Positions 7,881-14,561 of a stretch of 19,248 nt of DNA are shown in pieces. A program made the position numbers and the translations under genes. The notes under the pieces are model-generated. The model saw only the letters and a program-made list of their open reading frames with translations. It was not told the DNA's origin and ran no database searches. Position 1 is the first letter of the stretch. Every line of letters starts with the position of its first letter. The DNA is from an uncultured Prevotellaceae bacterium (GTDB lineage: Bacteria; Bacteroidota; Bacteroidia; Bacteroidales; Bacteroidaceae): contig CALZJL010000009.1 of NCBI GenBank assembly GCA_945787625.1, positions 1 through 19,248 on the forward strand, in the 5' to 3' direction.

Positions 7881-8978
7881 TTATTGTATCAAAAGCACAA
7901 TCATCTTGAGTGCGAAGTCAAAGAAGACCATGCGAGGATTAACATTATGTTCGATATCGCTCTGACAAAGGCTGAGCTCCTCCATGATAGGAATCACGTT
8001 ACGCTCATTGACAAAGCGAGCAAAATTTACGCTAAACTCACTTTCAGCCGTAGTCATAAAGTTCATTTCAGCACTTTTGAAGTTATATACAAAGTTCTCC
8101 CGCAGCAACCTCTGACAGTATGCCAAGAAGCGTTTCTGACGTTCGCGCCCCATCTCACTCACCGACTCGCTCCACTCGCGCATATCCTTAATCCTGCGCA
8201 TATAGCTCAACCTCATCAGCCTGACAAACAAGTCAAAGAAAGCCGCCTCCTCATTGCCCCCGGCAAGCCGTTTGGCAGCCATCGTATAGTTACCCTGCGC
8301 GACGTGAGCCATCACCTTTGCCACATCACTGTCCGCCCCCAGCCGCATAGAGAGAGCCCCAGCAATGTCAGCCTCAGGCAGCGGCGGCACGAAAATCTTC
8401 TGCGTCCGGCTCTGTATGGTGCCCAAGACATTCTCACTATCCTGACTGACAAAAATCAAGTAAGTCCTCATCGGAGGCTCCTCGATCAGTTTGAGCAGTT
8501 TGTTGGCAGCCTCCGTATTCATACGCTCAGGCAGCCATATCACCACAGCACGCCTGCCACCACAGCTCGGTTTGAGCTGAAGCTTCTGCTGCAAGCAGTC
8601 ACTCTCGTAGACATAGTGCACAATCTGTTGGTTCTCAGCCTTGATCACAGCGAGCCAGTCCTCAATGTCGAAATACACCGAACTATTGAGCTGCATACGC
8701 CATTCCTCAATGAAATCGTCCGAGACAGGCCGGTCACTGCTCTTTCTCTTGAAAATCGGAAATGAGAATATCAAGTCAGGATGAGCCCAAGCCCTCACCA
8801 TAGCCTCGTCATTAGCGTCCTTACATACCAGCATAGACGCAAACGCCAGAGCCAGCGGCAGCTTGCCACACCCCTGAGGTCCGCACAGCATGATAGCATG
8901 AGGGATACGGTTGTCCGCGACCATTCGCGTCAGCCTCTCCTTGACGACCTCCTGACCAATAACCTCATCAAATCCCAT
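7881..8978 (-). CDS. holB: DNA polymerase III delta' subunit
   Basis: Delta' is the stationary arm of the clamp-loader pentamer that opens the sliding clamp onto primed DNA. The 365-residue protein starts MGFDEVIGQEVVKERL, as in clamp-loader AAA+ modules. It has a P-loop-like GPQGCGKLP (33-41), the sensor/LL..EEPP segment AANKLLKLIEEPP (157-169), and S190-R-T192 where the arginine-finger SRC motif normally sits. The P-loop lacks the Thr/Ser after GK (Leu40), and only one cysteine (Cys52) remains where the zinc module of E. coli delta' has four. Both fit a delta' that does not hydrolyse ATP itself; E. coli delta' also lacks a working P-loop. It begins 4 bases after the metF stop and is followed by ricT 14 bases on. 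Confidence 0.92.
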   Translation of the reverse strand: MGFDEVIGQEVVKERLTRMVADNRIPHAIMLCGPQGCGKLPLALAFASMLVCKDANDEAMVRAWAHPDLIFSFPIFKRKSSDRPVSDDFIEEWRMQLNSSVYFDIEDWLAVIKAENQQIVHYVYESDCLQQKLQLKPSCGGRRAVVIWLPERMNTEAANKLLKLIEEPPMRTYLIFVSQDSENVLGTIQSRTQKIFVPPLPEADIAGALSMRLGADSDVAKVMAHVAQGNYTMAAKRLAGGNEEAAFFDLFVRLMRLSYMRRIKDMREWSESVSEMGRERQKRFLAYCQRLLRENFVYNFKSAEMNFMTTAESEFSVNFARFVNERNVIPIMEELSLCQSDIEHNVNPRMVFFDFALKMIVLLIQ

Positions 8979-8982
8979 CTCC

Positions 8983-9936
8983 TCAATAGATATTTCCAGC
9001 TATCTCACAGATGCTATCCACAGCACTCACCGTATAGAAATGCAAGTTTGGAGCACCCCCATCGAGCAGTTCCCTACACTGCGCCGTAGCCCATTCTACC
9101 CCCACCCGGCGCACCTCCTCGTCCGTCTTACACTTGACAGCCTCCCGATACAGAGGCTCAGGCAAGTCACAGTGGAAAATCTTAGGCACCACAGCCAGCT
9201 GGCTCAGCTTTGCCAAAGGCTTAATTCCCGGCACTATAGGAATCGTTATTCCCTCCTTGCGAGCCCTCTCCACAAACTTGAAATACTTCTCATTGTCGAA
9301 GAACAACTGCGTCACAGCATACTCCGCACCCATCTCCACCTTCTTCTTCAGCACAGCGAGGTCACTCTCCATATTGGGCGCCTCCTCATGCTTCTCAGGG
9401 TAGCACGCCACCCCGAAGTGAAACCTCTCCCCAGGGCATTTTATCACACTGCCGTCATAGAACGAGCCGTCGTTGAAAGCATTAATCTGCTCTATCAGCT
9501 CCGTAGCATAGCGCGGACCATCGCCAGTAGGGCGGAATATAGAGTCCTCCTTAGCCTTGTCGCCGCGCAACACAAGCAAATCGCTGATACCCAAAAACTG
9601 CAGATCCAGCAGCATATACTCCAAGTCCTCCCTCGTATGACCGCTACAAACGATATGCGGCACCACAGGGATATTATACCGCTGCACAATAGCAGCCGAA
9701 ATAGCAATAGTGCCAGGTCTGCGTCTCACCCTATGCCGCTGCACCAGACCATTGCCGAGCTCATTATACACAAACTCACTACGATGAGTAGTAATATTGA
9801 TGTAACGGGGCTGAAACTCCTTCAGTCTGTCAATCGTGTGAAACAAAGCCCCCGTGCCGTTACCCTTGATAGGAGGCAACACCTCAAACGAGAACGGACA
9901 GCTCTCTTTATCGTTTATAAGGTCAATAACCTTCAT
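8983..9936 (-). CDS. metF: Methylenetetrahydrofolate reductase [NAD(P)H]
   Basis: MetF reduces 5,10-methylene-THF to 5-methyl-THF with FAD in the cytoplasm, supplying the methyl group for methionine. The 317-residue TIM-barrel protein has the expected active-site motifs: FSFEVLPP with Glu18, the FAD-site LRGD with Asp126, and TQLFFD with Gln210. HFGVACYPEKH (173-183) is also typical. It is the first gene of a four-gene run (metF, holB, ricT, gldH) with spacings of 4 bases, 14 bases and an overlap, so all are probably one transcript. A candidate promoter lies upstream at 9968-9999. No riboswitch was recognised in the short leader. Confidence 0.96.
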   Translation of the reverse strand: MKVIDLINDKESCPFSFEVLPPIKGNGTGALFHTIDRLKEFQPRYINITTHRSEFVYNELGNGLVQRHRVRRRPGTIAISAAIVQRYNIPVVPHIVCSGHTREDLEYMLLDLQFLGISDLLVLRGDKAKEDSIFRPTGDGPRYATELIEQINAFNDGSFYDGSVIKCPGERFHFGVACYPEKHEEAPNMESDLAVLKKKVEMGAEYAVTQLFFDNEKYFKFVERARKEGITIPIVPGIKPLAKLSQLAVVPKIFHCDLPEPLYREAVKCKTDEEVRRVGVEWATAQCRELLDGGAPNLHFYTVSAVDSICEIAGNIY

Positions 9937-9967
9937 GGTAGTATTGTTGTTTTCATCTAAACGCGTG

Positions 9968-9999
9968 TAAAGTTATACAAATTATGCCATAATCACAAA
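9968..9999 (-). promoter_or_regulatory. Candidate Bacteroidetes-type promoter for metF
   Basis: Read on the - strand, TTTG (9996-9999) is followed after 20 bases by TAACTTTA (9968-9975). The Bacteroidetes primary-sigma consensus is TTTG at -33 and TAnnTTTG at -7, about 19-21 bases apart, so this is a match with one mismatch. Transcription would start near 9960, leaving a leader of about 25 bases. The motif is short and the spacer is AT-rich, so chance is possible. Confidence 0.4.
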
Positions 10000-10060
10000 T
10001 CTTTAGCAAAAAAACGACATTAAATACCCATACCCAGCGACAACATGTTATAATTTTTTG

Positions 10061-10068
10061 TATATTTG
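10061..10068 (+). promoter_or_regulatory. Candidate -7 element for the glmM-nagA transcript
   Basis: TATATTTG is an exact match to the Bacteroidetes -7 consensus TAnnTTTG and lies 42 bases before the glmM start, in the spacer divergent from metF. No good TTTG is seen at the -33 position; the only nearby TTTG abuts the element. Transcription would begin near 10075, giving a short A-rich leader. Confidence 0.45.
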
Positions 10069-10110
10069 TAGTGAAAAAAATAGAATAAACCAAACAAACA
10101 TTATCTAATT

Positions 10111-11502
10111 ATGACACTAATCAAATCAATTTCCGGCATCCGCGGCACCATCGGCGGAAAGGCAGGCGACACCCTCAATCCCCTCGACATCGTAAAGTTT
10201 GTAAGCGCGTACGCTACAGTAATCCGCAAGACCTCCCCTGTAGGCAGCAACAAGATAGTCGTAGGACGCGACGCCCGCATCTCAGGCGAGATGGTTAAGA
10301 ACGTCGTATGCGGCACACTCATGGGCATGGGCTTCGACGTCGTCAACATCGGCCTTGCCTCCACCCCCACCACCGAAGTAGCCGTCACCATGGAAGGCGC
10401 CGACGGCGGCATTATCCTCACCGCCTCCCACAACCCACGCATGTGGAACGCCCTCAAGCTCCTCAACGAGAAAGGCGAGTTCTTCAACAAAGAGCAAGGC
10501 GAAGAAGTGCTCCGCATAGCCGAGGCCGAAGACTTTGAGTACGCCGACGTAGACCATCTCGGCAAGTATCGCGAGGACGACAGCTACGACCAGAAGCACA
10601 TCGACATGGTACTCGGACTCGACCTCGTCGACGTCGAAGCCGTCAAGGCACGCAAGTTCAAGGTAGCCTTCGACGCCGTCAACTCAGTAGGCGGAGTCAT
10701 TCTGCCCAAGCTGTTCGAACAGTTAGGCGTAGAATACACAGGCATGTTTACCGAGCCCACAGGCGACTTCCAGCACAATCCCGAACCCCTTGAGAAGAAC
10801 CTCGGCGACATCAAAGCCCTCATGCAGCAAGGCGGTCACGACATAGCCTTCGTTGTCGACCCCGACGTAGACCGCTTAGCCCTCTTCTGTGAAGACGGCA
10901 CCATGTATGGAGAAGAATACACCCTCGTCACCGTAGCAGACTATATCCTCCAGCACACCCCCGGCAATACCGTCAGCAACCTCTCCTCCACACGCGCCCT
11001 CCGCGACGTAACCAACAAGTACCCAGGCTGCAAGTACAATGCCGCAGCCGTAGGCGAAGTCAACGTCGTCACCAAGATGCGCGAGACAAACGCCGTAATC
11101 GGCGGCGAAGGCAACGGCGGAGTCATCTATCCCGCAGCCCACAGCGGACGTGACGCACTGGTAGGCATCGCCCTCATTCTGACCTATCTCGCCAAGAAAG
11201 GCATGACCACGAGCCAGTTGCGTGCCACATACCCCCCATACCAGATAGCCAAGAACCGCATCGACCTCACCCCCGACACCGATGTCGACGCCATTCTCGT
11301 CAAGGTCAAGGAGCTCTACAAAGACCAGGAAGTCAACGACATCGACGGCGTCAAGATAGACTTCCCCGACAAGTGGGTACACCTGCGCAAGTCCAACACC
11401 GAGCCAATCATACGAGTATACAGCGAAGCCTCAACGATGGAAGCAGCCGACCAGCTCGGCAAAGACATCATGGACGTAGTATATTCCATGGTCAATAAAT
11501 AA
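10111..11502 (+). CDS. glmM: Phosphoglucosamine mutase (phosphohexomutase family)
   Basis: GlmM interconverts glucosamine-6-phosphate and glucosamine-1-phosphate on the way to UDP-GlcNAc for peptidoglycan and surface glycans. All four phosphohexomutase signatures are present in 463 residues: the phosphoserine loop TASHNP (Ser106), the metal loop D250-P-D252-V-D254, the sugar-specificity loop GGEGNGG (331-337) and the phosphate-binding loop RKSNTEPIIR (426-435). Related phosphomannomutase/phosphoglucomutase enzymes share these motifs, so the substrate is assigned from the overall resemblance to Bacteroidetes GlmM and from nagA lying 23 bases downstream on the same strand. NagA produces glucosamine-6-phosphate, the substrate of GlmM. 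Codons end strongly in C or A. Confidence 0.9.
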   Translation: MTLIKSISGIRGTIGGKAGDTLNPLDIVKFVSAYATVIRKTSPVGSNKIVVGRDARISGEMVKNVVCGTLMGMGFDVVNIGLASTPTTEVAVTMEGADGGIILTASHNPRMWNALKLLNEKGEFFNKEQGEEVLRIAEAEDFEYADVDHLGKYREDDSYDQKHIDMVLGLDLVDVEAVKARKFKVAFDAVNSVGGVILPKLFEQLGVEYTGMFTEPTGDFQHNPEPLEKNLGDIKALMQQGGHDIAFVVDPDVDRLALFCEDGTMYGEEYTLVTVADYILQHTPGNTVSNLSSTRALRDVTNKYPGCKYNAAAVGEVNVVTKMRETNAVIGGEGNGGVIYPAAHSGRDALVGIALILTYLAKKGMTTSQLRATYPPYQIAKNRIDLTPDTDVDAILVKVKELYKDQEVNDIDGVKIDFPDKWVHLRKSNTEPIIRVYSEASTMEAADQLGKDIMDVVYSMVNK

Positions 11503-11525
11503 ACAAAATTTTAGAGAAACAGACT

Positions 11526-12689
11526 ATGTTAAAACAAATCATCAACGGTCGCATACTCACCCCCCAAGGGTGGTTGAAAGACGGCAGCGTCATCATACGC
11601 GACAACAAAATACTTGAGGTCACCAACTGCGACCTTGCCATAATAGGCGCAGAAGTAATCGACGCAAAAGGCATGTACGTAGTGCCCGGCGGCATCGAGA
11701 TGCACGTACACGGCGGCGGCGGCCGCGACTTCCAAGAAGGCGACGAAGAAGCCTTCCGCGTAGCCGTAGCAGCCCACGCCAAGCACGGCACCACATCAAT
11801 CTATCCCACGCTCTCATCATCGACAGTACCCATGATAGAGAAAGCCGTCGAGACCTGCAACAAACTCATGGCCGAGAAAGACAGTCCCATACTCGGACTC
11901 CACCTCGAAGGCCATTACCTCAATCCCAAGAAAGCCGGCGCACAGATGCCCGAACTCATCAAGAACCCCGACCCCAACGAATACATACCCATCGTAGAAA
12001 ACAGCCCCTGTCTGGCACGTTGGGACGCAGCCCCCGAGATGCCCGGTGGCATACAGTTCGGTAAGTACTGTGCAGAGAAAGGCGTACTGCCCTCCATTGC
12101 CCACACCAACGCCGAGTACAACGACGTCAAGGCAGCATACGAAGCAGGCTACACCCACGTCACCCACTTCTACAACGCCATGCCCGGCTTCCACAACAAG
12201 CAAGAGTACAAGTACGAAGGCACAGTCGAGAGCGTCTACCTCATGGACGACATGACCGTCGAAGTCGTAGCCGACGGCATACACGTACCACCCACCATCA
12301 TGCGCATGTGCTACAAGATCAAAGGCGTAGAGCGCATGGCCCTCATCACCGACGCCCTTGCCGTAGCCGCCGCAGGCGACGATGCCGAAGCCTTCGACCC
12401 GCGCGTAATCATCGAAGACGGTGTATGCAAGCTCTCAGACCGCTCAGCCCTGGCAGGCTCAATCGCCACCATGGACCGCCTGATACGCACCGCCGTACAG
12501 CAAGCCTTCATACCATTGGAAGACGCATGCCGCATGGTCAGCGAGACCCCAGCCCACATCATGGGCTGCTACGACCGCAAAGGCTCACTCTCCCGTGGCA
12601 AGGACGCCGATATCCTTATCCTCGACCACGACCTCAACGTACGCATGGTATGGCAGATGGGCAAAGTCATTGAGAACACACTCTTCTGA
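11526..12689 (+). CDS. nagA: N-acetylglucosamine-6-phosphate deacetylase
   Basis: NagA removes acetate from GlcNAc-6-phosphate to give glucosamine-6-phosphate, in recycling or use of amino sugars. The 387-residue amidohydrolase shows the HxH pair in PGGIEMHVHGGGG (His60, His62) and HLEGHYLN (metal ligand Glu128). It continues with IAHTNA (His193), THFYNAM (His214), VADGIHVPP (248-256) and LITDAL (expected catalytic Asp276). The motif is HLEGH where many NagA proteins read HLEGP. It follows glmM after 23 bases, probably as one transcript, and ends 40 bases before a terminator-like hairpin. The other branch enzyme, nagB, lies nearby on the opposite strand. Confidence 0.95.
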   Translation: MLKQIINGRILTPQGWLKDGSVIIRDNKILEVTNCDLAIIGAEVIDAKGMYVVPGGIEMHVHGGGGRDFQEGDEEAFRVAVAAHAKHGTTSIYPTLSSSTVPMIEKAVETCNKLMAEKDSPILGLHLEGHYLNPKKAGAQMPELIKNPDPNEYIPIVENSPCLARWDAAPEMPGGIQFGKYCAEKGVLPSIAHTNAEYNDVKAAYEAGYTHVTHFYNAMPGFHNKQEYKYEGTVESVYLMDDMTVEVVADGIHVPPTIMRMCYKIKGVERMALITDALAVAAAGDDAEAFDPRVIIEDGVCKLSDRSALAGSIATMDRLIRTAVQQAFIPLEDACRMVSETPAHIMGCYDRKGSLSRGKDADILILDHDLNVRMVWQMGKVIENTLF

Positions 12690-12728
12690 CAAGGCACACA
12701 GACACAAAAAAATCAATAAACACAAAAA

Positions 12729-12770
12729 ATATTCCCCTGACCGAGACAGGTTGGGGGAATATCAATTTTT
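12729..12770 (+). terminator. Strong hairpin plus T-run after nagA, directly before the channel start
   Basis: The arm ATATTCCCC (12729-12737) pairs perfectly with GGGGAATAT (12754-12762). The inner bases TGACC and GGTTG extend the stem to 14 pairs, including two G-U pairs, around the loop GAGACA (12743-12748). A run of five T (12766-12770) follows three unpaired bases later. This is a classic intrinsic-terminator shape and fits the end of the glmM-nagA message. It ends only 7 bases before the ATG of the next gene, so it could also act as an attenuator or a translation-modulating leader for the channel. Confidence 0.7.
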
Positions 12771-12777
12771 AGGAAAG

Positions 12778-13644
12778 ATGACATTCTTAAAGCTACGTAA
12801 CACCATAAAAAACAAGGAGCTCAAGCGACAGCTTTACACCATAATTTTCCGCAGCGACACCCCCATGGGCAAAGCCTTCGACGTAGTACTGCTATGGGCG
12901 ATACTGCTCAGCATCATACTCGTCATCATAGAAAGCATGCCCCATGTCCAAGGGTGGCTGAGGACCACCCTCATAGTATGGGAATACATATTCACCATAT
13001 TCTTTACCTTCGAATACATCGCACGCATATACTGCTCGCCCAAGCCCAAGGAGTACATACTGAGCTTCTTCGGCATCATCGACCTCCTCAGCACCGTACC
13101 ACTATATTTAGGCCTGTTCGTATCCGCCAGCCGCTACCTGATGGTACTCCGCACATTCCGGCTCATACGCGTCTTCCGCGTCTTCAAGCTCTTCTCCTTT
13201 CTTCAAGAAGGAGACCGTCTCCTACAGTCGCTCAGGCTCAGCTTCCCCAAGATACTCGTCTTCTTCCTCTTCGTCCTCATCATGGTCATATCCTTAGGTA
13301 CCCTCATGTACATGGTCGAAGGCAATATACCCGACACACCATTCACCGACATTCCCACCAGCATCTACTGGGCAGTAGTCACCATGACCACCGTAGGATA
13401 TGGCGACATAGCCCCCATAACCCACGCCGGACGTATCCTCAGCGCACTTGTCATGCTCCTCGGCTACACCATCATGGCAGTCCCCACAGGCATCGTCAGC
13501 GCACAGTTCATCAGCGACAAAGTCAGCGAAGAAACCAAAGAGCCACCACACCCCGAATGCAGCGAATGTGGCAGTCCCATTCCCCACGACGCACACTACT
13601 GCCCCTTCTGCGGCACGAAAGTCCAAGACCCCACCGTCCCCTGA
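12778..13644 (+). CDS. Voltage-gated-type potassium channel subunit with C-terminal zinc ribbon
   Basis: This is a six-helix cation channel of the Kv superfamily in the inner membrane, probably passing K+. The start is taken as the ATG at 12778; the frame is open further upstream but runs into nagA and through the hairpin. In 288 residues, S1 lies at about 34-52 and S2 at about 65-85, with S3 near 94-115. S4 has a charge every third residue (Arg119, 125, 128, 131, 134, Lys137). S5 lies at about 157-180, the pore carries the K+ filter TTVGYGD (204-210), and S6 spans about 217-244. After S6 comes a small tail with CSEC (Cys261, Cys264) and CPFC (Cys275, Cys278), a rubredoxin-like zinc ribbon. 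Its link to the amino-sugar genes around it is unknown. Confidence 0.92.
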   Translation: MTFLKLRNTIKNKELKRQLYTIIFRSDTPMGKAFDVVLLWAILLSIILVIIESMPHVQGWLRTTLIVWEYIFTIFFTFEYIARIYCSPKPKEYILSFFGIIDLLSTVPLYLGLFVSASRYLMVLRTFRLIRVFRVFKLFSFLQEGDRLLQSLRLSFPKILVFFLFVLIMVISLGTLMYMVEGNIPDTPFTDIPTSIYWAVVTMTTVGYGDIAPITHAGRILSALVMLLGYTIMAVPTGIVSAQFISDKVSEETKEPPHPECSECGSPIPHDAHYCPFCGTKVQDPTVP

Positions 13645-13648
13645 ACAC

Positions 13649-13674
13649 AAAAGCCCGAGGCAGAAGCCCCGGGC
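13649..13674 (-). terminator. Candidate intrinsic terminator of nagB
   Basis: Between the convergent channel and nagB genes, GCCCG (13653-13657) pairs with CGGGC (13670-13674). After one mismatch, GGC (13659-13661) pairs with GCC (13666-13668) around the loop AGAA. On the - strand the stem is followed by TTTTGTGTT, so it points to termination of nagB, 30 bases beyond its stop. On the + strand the stem is followed by A-rich sequence, so it does not look like a terminator for the channel gene. The T-run is short. Confidence 0.55.
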
Positions 13675-13703
13675 AAAATATCAGCAATCAAAAAGCACAG
13701 ACG

Positions 13704-14495
13704 TTAGAGATTGTCCTTCTCGATATCCTTGAAGTACTTGTAAGTACCATGCTTCAGTTCGTCAGTAGCAGCCTCGTCACACACGATGATAGCATGAGGG
13801 TGCATCTGCAGAGCAGAGATAGTCCACTCCTGACTCACGCCAGCCTCGATAGCGTGCTGCAAAGCACGAGCCTTGTTGTGACCATTGCAGACGATAAGCA
13901 CCTCCTTAGCGTCCATCACAGTACCGATACCCACAGTCAGCGCAGTCTTAGGCACCTTGTTGACATCATTGTCAAAGAAACGGCTGTTAGCGATGATAGT
14001 GTCCGTAGTCAGAGACTTGATACGAGTGCGGCTCGTCAGCGAAGAGAAAGGCTCGTTGAACGCCAGATGACCATCAGGACCGATACCGCCCATAAACAAG
14101 TCAATACCACCGGCAGCCTCGATAGCAGCCTCATAAGCAGCACACTCAGCCTCAAGGTCAGCAGCATTGCCATTGAGGATATGCACATTCTCCTTCTTGA
14201 TATTGATATGGCTGAAGAAATTGTTCCACATGAAGCTGTGATAGCTCTCAGGGTGCTCCTCAGGCAGCCCCACATACTCGTCCATATTGAAAGTCACCAC
14301 ATTCTCAAAGCTCACCTTACCAGCCTTATACATATCAATCAAGTTCCTGTACAGACCCAGAGGCGAACCACCCGTAGGGCAGCCCAACTTGAAAGGCTTC
14401 TCAGGTGTAGGATTGGCAGCATTAATCTTCGCAGCAACATACTCAGCAGCCCAACGGCTCAGCTCAGCATAATCAGGCTCAATAATTACTCTCAT
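13704..14495 (-). CDS. nagB: Glucosamine-6-phosphate deaminase
   Basis: NagB converts glucosamine-6-phosphate to fructose-6-phosphate and ammonia, moving amino sugars into glycolysis. The 263-residue length matches the E. coli enzyme (266). Motifs are [11 protein letters not shown] (40-50), FNMDEYVGL with proton-shuttle Asp72, and [13 protein letters not shown] with Asp141, His143 and Glu148, all at the usual numbering. It follows the PD40 lipoprotein on the same strand after 66 bases and faces the channel gene; its substrate is the product of nagA. No convincing promoter was found in the 66-base gap, so it may depend on the transcript coming from 17758. Codons end strongly in G or T, the mirror image of nagA. 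Confidence 0.96.
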   Translation of the reverse strand: MRVIIEPDYAELSRWAAEYVAAKINAANPTPEKPFKLGCPTGGSPLGLYRNLIDMYKAGKVSFENVVTFNMDEYVGLPEEHPESYHSFMWNNFFSHINIKKENVHILNGNAADLEAECAAYEAAIEAAGGIDLFMGGIGPDGHLAFNEPFSSLTSRTRIKSLTTDTIIANSRFFDNDVNKVPKTALTVGIGTVMDAKEVLIVCNGHNKARALQHAIEAGVSQEWTISALQMHPHAIIVCDEAATDELKHGTYKYFKDIEKDNL

Positions 14496-14561
14496 AGCAA
14501 AAATGATTTTAATGGTTAGTATATAAAATGTGAATTACCTTATCTCATCGATCTCACCCCC

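Noticed and set aside
9040..9960. 306-codon open frame on + opposite metF
   Set aside because: It is antisense to a complete MetF with all active-site motifs and has no recognisable domain. The same reasoning applies to the + frame at 7875-8765 opposite holB.
12595..12777. Upstream in-frame extension of the channel gene
   Set aside because: It would begin inside nagA in another frame and run through the terminator-like hairpin, and the added residues are unlike a channel N-terminus. The ATG at 12778 gives a normal S1-S6 protein.
12894..14519. 541-codon open frame on + across the channel gene and antisense to nagB
   Set aside because: It is out of frame with the well-supported channel and antisense to NagB with all its motifs. 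Its translation is low-complexity, rich in His, Arg and Pro, as expected from codon-bias shadows.
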